A stretch of DNA of 64,000 nt from Varroa destructor (Eukaryota; Arthropoda; Arachnida; Mesostigmata; Varroidae), in assembly GCF_002443255.2 (NCBI RefSeq), contig NW_019211454.1, positions 11,740,248 to 11,804,247 of the forward strand, written 5' to 3'. A model generated the notes under the pieces. It searched no databases. It had not been told where the DNA came from and saw nothing but the letters and a program-made list of their open reading frames with translations. Positions 27,501 through 39,075 of the stretch are shown here, piece after piece; position 1 is the stretch's first letter; each line of letters starts with the position of its first letter. Made by a program: the position numbers and the translations under genes.

Positions 27501-30500
27501 TACAACAAAAGAAATATAGTAGATAATATCATACAACGGATGAATAGCCAGTTTGGTTAAACCCATACTAGATAAAATTACCCAGTGAGTACTGACGTAT
27601 GTGCCGTTCTACTTAAAAAAAATATATACACTAGCATTGCTTCCAAAGAAAGAACTTACGCATGTCAGGTAGAAACGTAGAAATTCATTATAATCAAAGC
27701 AAATGACTCTAAAACAGCCGAGTATAAATTTTGACATCAATATACGCCATCCGAACAGCTCGAACTGCTTTAGCTGTTCTTTACTATAATTTATACTACC
27801 GGTCTGTTTTCACGAATCACGATCATTTTTACGAATTGCATCAATGATAAATATTTGGCACCGTTGCAAAAGCACCTGTTATCTTTAAATTTCCCCTTTA
27901 AACCTATAGATACGTTCTGGTTGATGTATACAATGCGTTGTTTCGCAGTTGCGAAAACGTTTTCTGCAGTCGTTCGACGAATGGCTTCCATCAGATTGGC
28001 CGCATTGAGCTTGCTGACTGGCTGGCCCAGAAAAAACTGGAGCATTTTAGGCAGGTGCTTATAGGCGTCTAAGCTACCTATTCGAGTAACAGTATATGTC
28101 AGAGTACTGTATTCGTTAGGACCGACCAAACTGGGTGTCTAAATCGTCAATAGGTATACGCAGTTAGCACTCGGAAAAGTAGCAAAAAGGTTATATTTCT
28201 ATCTCTTACCATTTGGAAAACATTTGGAAAGAGCTTTAATTTAGTAGCCCGCCGTTTAGTCCCAAGACAGACTTTGTTTGACAAAAACAGTGAATACCTC
28301 TTAGACCAAGTGGGTCTCCGCCTAATCTGGACATTGACAGTCAGGTACCTTGTTGAAAAGACGCCACGTACAGGTCGTATTTGAAGGCTGCTGACGTACA
28401 ATAGTTGAGTTGACATGCCAACATGTATAGCTGTAAAACTCATTAATTTCGGAAAAAAAACAGCGCAAATAGATTCATTTTATTAACAACTCGTACGTAA
28501 ATTAATGGTTTTGCCGTTCAACGATCACTACAACCCCAATAGGGTCATAACTTCGTTTTTGTTTAGATGGTTAAAAACGTTATGTTTCAAATAGTATATA
28601 CATCGGTTATTTGTTTCATGCCACTTTCATTTTATTACTTTTGTATATTGTAGTAACACTGTTTAGCAGGGACACCGAAAATGTGTAGTGTCGTATTTTA
28701 GAATTAGATTGGATCGCGATCAATGCCTTTCTTACAGTACAATACATAGATTCCAAGTTGGGTAAATACTAATTAAACGTATACATATTGATTGGCATCT
28801 TATGTGCTTTCTCTATAGCGTAGCAATCCATTGTGTGCATTACTATCTAATTACTCTATTATCCCTCTTCTCCTAAATAACAATCGCAACTATGATTTAG
28901 AAAATTAAAATTGGATGGATAATACAATTATATTATTTGTTGTCTTATATTGAAAGTCATTGTTAATGAGTTGGACATACCTCAAAATATCTGTGTACAC
29001 ATACGCATTACGAATTTAATTATTATCAATTAGATACGGGGCATTTGATTAAGATTCGAGGTAGCGATTGATAAACTCTAGAAAGCCCAGCTTCCCTCTG
29101 ATAGGCGCGTTAAGAGAACTGTATTAACCTCAAGAAGGGTCCTTACGTCAAGAGGCATAAACATAAAATTACATAAAAATAAGTTTGCTTAAAAATGTTA
29201 TGGCCTAACCTGCTGCATCGATACAGGCCAAACTTTTCACTATAGTAACATTCTTGTAGTTGATAGAGCATTATATAATCGACACTAATAAAATACTCAC
29301 TACAAAGCCCCAATGAACCCAACAACAAAAGATGGGCACAGTCAGCGTCGTAGTCTACAGACTTGGAAAAACAGCAGCTCAAGATAAAGGCAAAGTTGGT
29401 TTTAGCGTTGAAACGAATCGCTCATACACTGAAGGTTTCTTCTGAGATTCACACGAGCTACCTTATCAATAATGTTTAGTAAATTTAACCTCTACTCATT
29501 GGGCGTCGCTTAGGACTGCATTCATAACCTGTTGGTGTCCTAAACCCCGTAAGGCCTAATTCACTGGATTTATCATCAAAAAAACTCTGAACATTCAAGA
29601 TTATTTGACAGACCGTTTCTCTTATTTTGGAACTACGCAATTCCGAATCGCTCACGCAGTCATCCGGGCTGCTAATTAGAACTGACACGTTCTGCTGGAT
29701 GTATTCGTTATAGGCAAGGTATTAAATGTACCTTTTTAGTCCATAGCAGATGTCAGAGGCATCGTGATTTTGATGTCTCGACATAATGGTATACGGACAT
29801 GTTATTGTCCCGCACCTTCATGTCACTGTTGATCAATGATAGTCCTTTTTCGGCCTGAGCCGTATCTTCTAGTGGTGACTCCAAAACAAGGACTAATGTT
29901 ACGGTTTCATCAGGCATTTTGCCAATTCGCCGTAGTGTGCTTGACCGCAGAAAGCGCTCCGTAGCCTCAGCTATAAACCAAGTGAGTCTCATTCGAAAAA
30001 CGCACAGGCAGAACAGTTTGGCAAGCTATCAGATTCTAGGGACAGATTCAGAGACGGAGATAGCTTCTTCAAAATGCTGCTGGCTCTAGTGATGACCCCA
30101 GCCTGACATGAGGGTACCACACAACAGTATACAATAAACAATATTGTGATATAAAGACATGTGTTGATTCAACATTGGCTTTGGTTGAGACGTTAAGACA
30201 ATCTCACACCTAGAGACACAATAACAATAAGTAACCAACTCTTTACATCTAGTAGATATAGTACCTGCTAATTTTTTTTTTAAAGAAGATGAACTACAGT
30301 CTGATTCCTTAGCTTTCGCGCTATTTTGACTTGTTCAATGTGACTTGCGCTACTTATGGGCGACCTGAAGCGATATATTCGATTCAAGCGTACTATTGAT
30401 AATAGTGACATCCCTGTGACAGCATGCCCCACTCATTGATTGGGCAAATCGATGAAATTAGCGTGCACTTCGGGGAAGGTTATGGAAGCAGAGATGTGTT

Positions 30501-33500
30501 ACTCATGCACTTTTATCCAAAACAAAGCGATCTGTTCGAAGCGCTAACCGAAAACGGCCAGAGGAGACACACAAGCCGTAATAGACGGTGACGGGTGTCG
30601 AATAAGGTTTCACAAGCCAGTGGATATGTCTACCGAAGAAAAACAAATATTAGAATCCTCAACAGGTAACATTCAAATAACAACAACAAAAACAACAAAA
30701 TGGAGGTGTGTGTGTATTGGCTACGCCCGTGCCTAAATGACACCAATTAATTTTTTTTTCATGCGATATCCTTGTTTGTATTTTTCAATTGTGTATAGCC
30801 ATTTGAAGCTACTATAGTTTCCGCAAATAACGAATTGGTACCAGTCTCGATATTTTAGGATATCTCTTAAAATCGCTAAAAGCATTAATTACAGCCAGTC
30901 GAAGTTTCGAATATATATTAGTTGTTCGCCTGATGTTCTGTCGTAAGTAATAGCAACTCTTTACACAAGTTGTGCGTACGCAAATGCACTGCCTTTAAAT
31001 ATAATTATTTGTACGGCCTGAGTTACCATCTAGCAAAGGTTCCACTACCGTTTCGATCTGAGGAAGTGTTGCAATGTGATAAGTGTGCTTAGTGATTTCT
31101 CAGAGGTACAAAGCTTCCGTTACGTGTTCTTGCTCTGTGCTTGAACTACTACACTTAAGACAAACAAATTCTGTACTAAATACTCTCACAAAAAATGCCC
31201 ACAAATAATTTTTGCAGACGAATACAGGTAGGCAATGTAGCGATCTCTGGAACTGAAGTTTCGTTAATAGTATCCGATATTACTTCAGCAAAATATATTT
31301 CACTTCGAAACATAGTTAGAGGTATTCAAATATGTTTGGGTCAAATGTTCATACGAAATTAACAGATTAAGGAGTGAAAAACAAAAAATTAGTTAAAAGA
31401 GCCTAAATGTCAATTCGCTTTTGCAGTTTATGTCATTTACGTAGCGAAAGAAGGCCAAAAAGCAAGAAAAAGTACAACTGGAGGTGACATTATGGCTTTG
31501 GAACATTAATTTGTTGCGAGCTCCTCTAAAGGGTGCCGTTAAAACGGTTTCTAGCCTATGAATTTTAACACGATCAGATCCGGTCCGGTTTTGTAATAAG
31601 TATTACAGAAGGAACTATCGCGTCACAGCTTTAAACTGCGCTCAATGACCAACTAGCCTCGCTCAGATCTTTAAACATGTGGTTTTACGTACACGCTAGA
31701 ATCGAAGATAGACTAATGTGAAATTAATTTATCTAGCCGGTACGTATTAGGTCATAACTACTTTTGACCAGCGTATGATCTTAACAGTTCAATCTAAAAA
31801 AACAAAAACATGCTTATATACTGCGCGAAGGATATTAAATTAAGTCTTTTTAAAAATATATATACCAACTCTATTTTCTCAGTCTCCTTGAAAGAGTGCC
31901 GCGTGGAAGAGGCAAACGCCAACTCTTTGCAATACAACGAATAATCCCGCTGATACGGTGATCTATTTCTATTTAGGCATTTTAGCAGGCTGCAAACAGC
32001 ACAGAACACTGAAACAATATTGGTTTTAGCTTCTCTCTGTGGATTCGAGTCGGTCGAAGTCTATTAGACGTGCTTGTACCTCAAATACACCGAACCCAAA
32101 AAACGAACGTCATCGTTTGTTTGACGAACGGATAACAATACCGGTAATAAACAGTCATAGATTTTACAAACACTGCACTGTTATCGTAAAGCCAAACATT
32201 TGATATACTCATTAGAATTAGGATCATAATGGGCACTGTAATGAAGAGCACGTTAATTATGCTATTAACCTTTGGGTAAGGCCGACCTAAAATACCCTAT
32301 CGTAGCTGTAACAGCTTCTTATAGCTCGCTTGTGAAAATGAGTTTGGGGAAGATAGAGTTTGTGCATCTATATGTAGACCTTAAGTATTTTGCACTGAAC
32401 TCTTTAATAATTGCGCACACATAGTGCCATCGGTCGCACCGAAAGCACTATATGCGTGCATGTTTATAAATTAGTTAAAAAAAAAAAGCATATTTTTTTA
32501 AGCGTAACTGACCCTATGTGGGTATCAAAATAACTCGATAAAAGAGATTTTTAAATTATGCATGGCAGCATGTCATTTTGTCACACTCGCGTTTGCGTAG
32601 CGTAGTGCTTCTGATAACATTGTTTATGTGTCATGGATACCATACAAGCGACACATTACTGTTCTAGTAATTTTTTGCTGTAAAACAGATTTTTCTTTTC
32701 CTAAGATGACAATTGAAAAAATAGACCAAAACACAACAACTGTTTGTCTGTAACGTAATCCTCGTGAGAGCCGACCCGTTGCCACCTAGCAGACGGTCAC
32801 ATCTGGTTACTGGAAGCCTACTTTATCTAGTCATCATAGTTAAAAAATAAACAATTGAACCGACCGATCAGACAGAGGGAAACGCAATGTTGGTGGCATC
32901 TCGTTTGTACTGAATTATTTCCTATATGTATATGCTAATACTGCTTATATATATATATATAGGGTCCTCAAAGAATGAAAAGGAAGTCGTACCTTAGTGT
33001 GTTTTCTAGATCAATCTAGGACAGTAACTGAAGTTATAATTCCTTTGTTTTATTTTACTCAACTTGTCGGTCTCGATATGTCAATTTCCGTCTGGCTTAA
33101 TCTTTTCCTGGATGAGGCTGCGGCACATTACGATTTTTGACATCGGTTGCAGAGGTGCTTCGGCTGTACCTGCCTAGTGATGCGCGAAATTGAGAACTGT
33201 GTAGTTCAAGAAGCCTACCGTTTACGTCAATGGAAGCTCTTATATGGTAATAGTGGGTTCTGTTACCAAGACATGACAACATGAAGCGGTTGTCTTTGTT
33301 CTTCTAGTCGCCGGCAGCCGCGTAACAGGCATTAATACCTGTGGCATGGTGGAATCTAGTTTTGAATATGAACAACGCATAGAAAATACAGTCACAATGA
33401 TAAAACTTGCCATAACGCGGTTGCATGGTGAGCTGAGTATACATATATATGTTTCTATATATACACCAATTTCCGATATATTTTTGAATTACTCGTTACA

Positions 33501-33562
33501 GGTCAATAGTTCGTCTATTAATTTTTCGTATTCGTAAATAAAAAAAGACGATTTTACTTTCG

Positions 33563-33584
33563 ATCAAGATCTTGATATCAAGAT
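33563..33584. repeat. Overlapping palindromes around ATCAAGAT
   Basis: A 14-bp palindrome (33563-33576) overlaps a 16-bp palindrome (33569-33584), so ATCAAGAT occurs twice in direct orientation with CTTGAT between. The symmetry resembles a binding site for a dimeric regulator, but none is identified. Confidence 0.4.
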
Positions 33585-34797
33585 TTGTTTAAGTTATGTT
33601 TCTTTTGTTGGAAATCGCGGTTTGATCATTGCTTCTGGCTAGAAAAATTAAATCATATTGTTTAAGAAGTACGACCGTCTTAAATTTACCTGTATTAGCT
33701 TTCAAGCACTCGCTGCGTATCCCCAATCAAATATTATGAGGTGAGTCTATGTCAGATGTACTCTGTACACTGTTCTTGAATACAAATCAAAATGGCTGTA
33801 CTGAAAATATTGTCAGTCAAGGTCGAAGCACACGACGTAGTCCTATAAAGGTTCTTTTTGCCTCATCTCAAGAAACAAAGATTATTTAAAAATGAAAACC
33901 CCCCTTGAAACAATTTGGGTCTAATACGAAACCATCCACGTAACATTTGGATGAGCTTTGATAACGAACGCTCGAACAGAGCGCTTGGAGTAAGCACCGA
34001 GAGCATCACGACAGACGGAAACCTACATTTGTTTACTAAAGCCTCACAAAATCCTTCTAAAATTAATTACGTAACTAAAAAGGCTCAGAGAAATAGAAAC
34101 GCAATTTCTGGGGCAAATTGGACCAGATTTTACGAGAGTACAAACAAAAGTAGACTCTGTTCAAAGTAAAAGAAAAAGTATGTAGGTCGTACGCAGATAC
34201 GTGGTATATGGGGGAACATTTGCTGTCGATACGTATAGTTTATACAAACTCTGCTTTTCTCACTGAAACGTCTGAAACCTATTACGCACATGCGGAGTTA
34301 AGGCAACAAAACTTACCAACTGAAAGCTGAAGCCATTATAATTAATACTGGTCGGAAGTTACAGAAAGCTATTAATTTACGAATGCTTTAAATCGCATTT
34401 CTACTTCCTTCGGCTATAACATGAAACCAGGTATATATCCCCAATGTCTGTCACACAGCATGACAATCTGTTTTTAGCTCACGACAAAGCGATATGTAGC
34501 GGCTCTCTCTATACGTTCTTCGTAGAACAGGGGCCAGGACAGCCTCGGCGATCGGCCACGGCAGTGCACAACGATTTGCGCCATGAAATCGGGGAAGTCC
34601 TTCTCCTACATAAACAGTGCCTATGTATTCTGAGTGTGCCTAGGAGATTTCCTAATAAAGCGTTCGATGTTAAGTTTTCTTCCGGTGCATTGTCTTTTTC
34701 TTCTCCTTCTATCGATTGCAATTTACGCTTTATCAAGATTAAAGAAAAATGATTCGGTAATCCACACGCTATACTTTTGCGCCCATTAAGTTCTACG

Positions 34798-34869
34798 TTG
34801 GGACGCCCTGTATATATATATATATATATATGTATGTTCGTTTTTTGGGACGCCCTATATATATATATA
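34798..34869. repeat. Two TTGGGACGCCCT boxes each followed by a TA tract
   Basis: GGGACGCCCT occurs at 34800-34809 and again at 34847-34856, both preceded by T residues and both running into (TA)n (34811-34831 and 34856-34869). The box is itself a near palindrome. It could mark ends of a short mobile element or a local duplication. Confidence 0.5.
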
Positions 34870-37042
34870 ATTTAATGATTATAATTTAATTTTTTTTTAT
34901 TTATATACACTAAATATTTGAATGAACAAAAGATTGTATAATTTTCTCCTACTGCAGATGTTCAAAATAATTACCTTTGAAGTCAAAGCGTTACTCGTTA
35001 CGTTGAGCTGTTGATTTACAAACTTCAACAAACGTTTAGTTCTGAGATAGGCGCATTCCTGCTCAGTTGCTTTAAAATACTCTACTGACATCGGTTTTCT
35101 AATGTACACTTTGATTTCAAGATATCTCCAAAAAAAGTCCATGGAATTCTGTAAGATCCGTTCTATACATTTCCCACATCCTGTACATACAGAACCTCTT
35201 CTTGACTTGATAGAGACAATATAATCTGATTTAAATGTGACTGCGTTTTAGCTGTGCAGACTTATACCTTATGCCTTAGCAGAACTGGCATACATTAAAC
35301 CTATTTTCTTTACTTTCTGCGAACAATGGGTGGTTACTTTTGTCTGTCTTGCAAAGAAGCGTACATAACTGAAAGCTTGAGTTCGTCTAATAATCGAACA
35401 TAACTAGAGCATTTTGAGTGTATTTTATTTCCATCTTTAACATTAGACTTTAAAGATGCCCGAATAGGAAATTAGCCGTCCGGTCCGCTGAAGTAGACGG
35501 TCGGTGCTTAGAACTACCTAAAAAATGATGTGCCGAGCAGTATCTTAAGCCGAAACCCTAAAATAACCTGTACCGTTTTTATGAGCAACAAACTTGAAGA
35601 CTGCGCGGCCGTCTTCGCTAGACACCATCATCAGAGTGCTGTTTCTCTATGTCTGCTAATGATGTTATAACAAATGCGGACTCAGAGTACTCTGATTAAT
35701 ACGTACGAGCAATGATCCGAAAGATAAGCCGATAGCAATCTAGAAAGGTGTGCGTGACGAGACAAGCACTACAATACTGTACGCTGGGGTTGCAGATTGA
35801 AGACACAGCCCGCCTCGCTTGCTCTCGGGATGCTTGATAAGATTGCGAAGAATAGATTTATGTGTCGTGTAGACCTTTTAAATAATCGGGGAGACGGATT
35901 AAGGAAAGGTACGCGCAGTGATCGTAATTGTATTGCGAGTGAGAGTACAATACTGGCAGGAACGACCATATAACTCCATGGGCATGCTTAAAGGATGGCA
36001 AATGCAGTCGGCGAGCAAAAAGACACAATAAATTTTAAATTATGATATTGCGGATCCCTCCTATTCTGAACTTTTTGGCACCTGGCTCAGCAATACATTA
36101 TTCAATTGGGTTCTTTGGAACCGTCTTTAATTAATTTTATCGAGACAGACTTGAAGAGTGCAGTCATGTCAATAACGACAATACACCTTTCTTAAAAGCC
36201 CTCCGCTTTTTAAGATTTTCACAGTTTACAAATAGAAACGCTATTACACCTTCGTATGTACAATTATAACTCAGCGGTTATAGTGGTATTTAAAAGAAAA
36301 AAGCGCTGGCGGCCAAATGTGCTCAAAGCTAGTAGCAATTGTTCCTGCTCATTGGCGATAAAACCTAGTGATGGAGTGCCAGAGCAGAGATGAGCGAGCT
36401 TTGTAAGTGTGCAAACGTGTAGGTGCATGGAATCGCAAGCGTTGTCGGTCTTTAAGAATTCAAGTTCATAACTTCCAACTCATGCAAATGAAATACTCGC
36501 TAGCCAACTCTGCTATAACGCGGTCCACCGCTTATACCTTCAGCCACTAGAAACAGCACGCTGGAGAACCGAAGATCAACAGGACATCGACTTGCTGCCG
36601 GTATATACATATGTGTACGTTCTGCGAAAGTTAATCTGCTCGCTACTTAATCCACACGGACGCCCATATTGTTATAATAAATCTTATAAAGTGCATATAC
36701 AGAAAGTATAACCCCGTGAGAGGTTAACTAAAATCTGAAGGTTCCAAAAGTAAGTTTTGGCCAAATCAACCTCGCAGTCTTTGTTCGATCTGCATATGCT
36801 CAAACAATAGCGTTTATATATCAATTTGTTTCTTTACCTTTTGAATTTTACATCTCTACTTAAATATGCAATTACAGGACAACTAATCAAAATAATGCCG
36901 AGCCGCCATTCATTTCTCACGGGCTCAGTTTTTGGCTGGGATAGATATTTCTCTTGAGGAGCTTCCAACCTTTCACAGCACTGAAGTGTCTCTAATATTC
37001 TTAGTACATTCATGTTTGCGCTACATAAATGGAAGCATAAAT

Positions 37043-37126
37043 TTCAACTTACTTGTTGAAGTAAGTCTAGACCAGTGATCTCTCTTTAATAGAGCCACCT
37101 CTGGTGGCTTCGGTTTCGCCGGCGAA
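37043..37126. other. Cluster of three perfect hairpins
   Basis: TTCAAC-6 nt-GTTGAA (37043-37060), then AGCCACC-TCT-GGTGGCT (37093-37109), then the 12-bp palindrome TTCGCCGGCGAA (37115-37126). The first arm can instead form ACTTAC-8 nt-GTAAGT (37047-37066). The block is richer in GC than its surroundings. No RNA family was recognised. Confidence 0.4.
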
Positions 37127-38643
37127 CATTCGCAACGTAATACACTTTTGTCGGTTATGGGTAACAAGGACGAGGATATCCGTAACAATCAGGCAGAGTA
37201 TCGCGCAGTATCGAAGGCAGTTAAACCGTTGAGCGATAATTGCAGCAGCACATAAGCGAAAAGAACTTTTCTAGTATCCTTCGATAGAACACCTACTGCA
37301 CCGTATGCGTCAAATAAATCCCACGTGGCCATATAATGACATAAAAGAGGGTAGCCCTTTTATTATTGAGTATCCAGTAACGCGCAAGGAACAATATTGA
37401 TATTAATCTTGTGTTTTCCATATAAAATAGATAAAAGTGGAACTTCGAGCGGTTTCTCACGTATACAATAAATAGATAAACCTACGCTGCCGCGTGGCAA
37501 GCAACCCATGGCTTGCGGGAAAGAGCCCTCATGTTAATAAAAATACACCTATTGCGTTTGGATGTAATGGCAGATACTTATAGTATTTTATTTATCACTA
37601 GTAGCTGGATTCACAGCTGAAGATTTTGCCGCTTGAGGTAATGTAAAAGCTTTGCTTGCTATTTTTAATACTGTAAGATGGTAGATTTAAAATATGGCTT
37701 AGGTGTTATCTTTTTTAGGTAGTTGATATATCTACCAGTAAACAATAGAATAACAAATGTCGACCTATGACAAAGACGTGTTCACAGGAAACCTATGGTT
37801 GAATTGAAATATTAATACTAGTGCCCCTTATTATTAACAAAATTATATGGAGAAAGCGGTATAAGCTCAGTTATACTTCGAGCTTTCGTCGAAAGCAGCA
37901 ATCCGTACGCCACCGCCTAAGTGGCCCATGCGATCTGTTTCTTGGGTATCATCAAAGTTGTAGAGTCTTGATTATTTGGATTATGTGAAAGTTAAGTGAA
38001 CATTAAGGTTATGGGGGGTATCGAAGAATGCTGCGGATTCAGTATTAAAGAGACACACAAAAAAAAAACATGTTCCACTATATTAGCACTGGCTTAATGT
38101 TTAGGAAACATACGTGACGTTAACGCTACGTAGAATACTGCTGTCCTGGTTGCTTCTTGTCGAACTACCTAGAACTGAGGCGTATGAAAACTTACGTCGT
38201 TGATTATCTGTTGTGATAAATTAAAGAACCAAATGCCGGACATCCGTAACTAACCGTGTGACGTATGTCACACCGAAAGGAGTTTTAAGAAATAGTAACA
38301 TTGTACTACATTTAGCTTCTGACCAACGAAATCGCTGGGCATGTTGAAACGCACGGGTTTAGGATTAGGTAAGCTTTGACTACAAGGGCAATTTGCATAG
38401 TACTATTTATTATAGGTTGATCAATTGTATGTCGCTGATTGCTCAATGTCATCAAGAACTTGGTTTCTTGGAAACTGTTAAGTCTTTTACTGAATTTAGT
38501 GATGTATTCACCTAATTTGAACGAGAAATGAAAGTGCACGCATCCTAGTATGACAGCATTGATGGGATATGCTCAATGGATACGCTGACGTTCTGAATGT
38601 GTACAACGTACAGTCCCTTACAAAAAATGGGTCACCCATCACG

Positions 38644-38662
38644 TATATATATATATATATAT
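38644..38662. repeat. (TA)n microsatellite
   Basis: TA run about 200 bases beyond the ALDH8A1 polyadenylation signal. Confidence 0.85.
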
Positions 38663-38860
38663 TATAAAAAAAGTTGTATAAATATACCTAAAATTAGCCC
38701 GATACTTTACATTATTGTACGAAGTATTTTAGTTAAAAAGGAACTAATAGAAAGTATAACACACATAGCTATTACGATTATCATCTAAATTAAGATGTGT
38801 GCGTTCTTGTTCAACGGAACAAATAAGTAAAAGGGAATCATCTGTAATTTGTGAGTTTTC

Positions 38861-38866
38861 TTTATT
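38861..38866 (-). terminator. ALDH8A1 polyadenylation signal AATAAA
   Basis: Canonical AATAAA on the minus strand, 56 bases past the stop codon, in a setting that fits a short 3' UTR. Cleavage would fall at about 38835-38850. Confidence 0.6.
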
Positions 38867-38922
38867 ATCATCGTCTCCATCATCACCTGGAATAACCACT
38901 GAGTCCATTTAGTCACTGATAT

Positions 38923-39075
38923 CTACAAGCTGAAATCAACGCAAACAGTTTTGCATTCGGTATAGAACTCACGCGAGGGCTCCGTTCCTTCGCGGCCCAA
39001 TCCCGACATTTTGGTCCCACCAAATGGCAAATGCAAATGACGAACGAGCCAACAGTTAGCCCAGATAGTGCCCAC
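38923..39075 (-). CDS. ALDH8A1: ALDH8A1 exon 11 (stop codon)
   Basis: 153 nt including the TAG at 38925-38923, after acceptor cttacag|gtg. Reads VGTIWANCWLVRHLHLPFGG, then TKMSGLGREG and EFYTECKTV. Arg445 in WLVR aligns with human Arg451, the second carboxylate-binding arginine. The tail ends CVDFSL where the human protein ends in a different short tail, as is usual for this terminus. Confidence 0.93.
   Translation of the reverse strand: MGTIWANCWLVRHLHLPFGGTKMSGLGREGTEPSREFYTECKTVCVDFSL

Larger units (their letters stand above)
21591..38860. other. No recognised gene; gene desert before the ALDH8A1 3' end
   Basis: Short ORFs on both strands, the longest being 112 codons at 27791-28129 minus, with no family match by eye. 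Contains TA runs, the palindromes at 33.57 kb, the GGGACGCCCT pair at 34.8 kb and the hairpin cluster at 37.1 kb. It should contain downstream flank and possibly distal regulatory DNA of ALDH8A1. Confidence 0.5.

Noticed and set aside
27791..28129. 112-codon minus-strand ORF as a gene
   Set aside because: It has no usual ATG at its first codon and no family resemblance, and a comparable plus-strand frame overlaps it.
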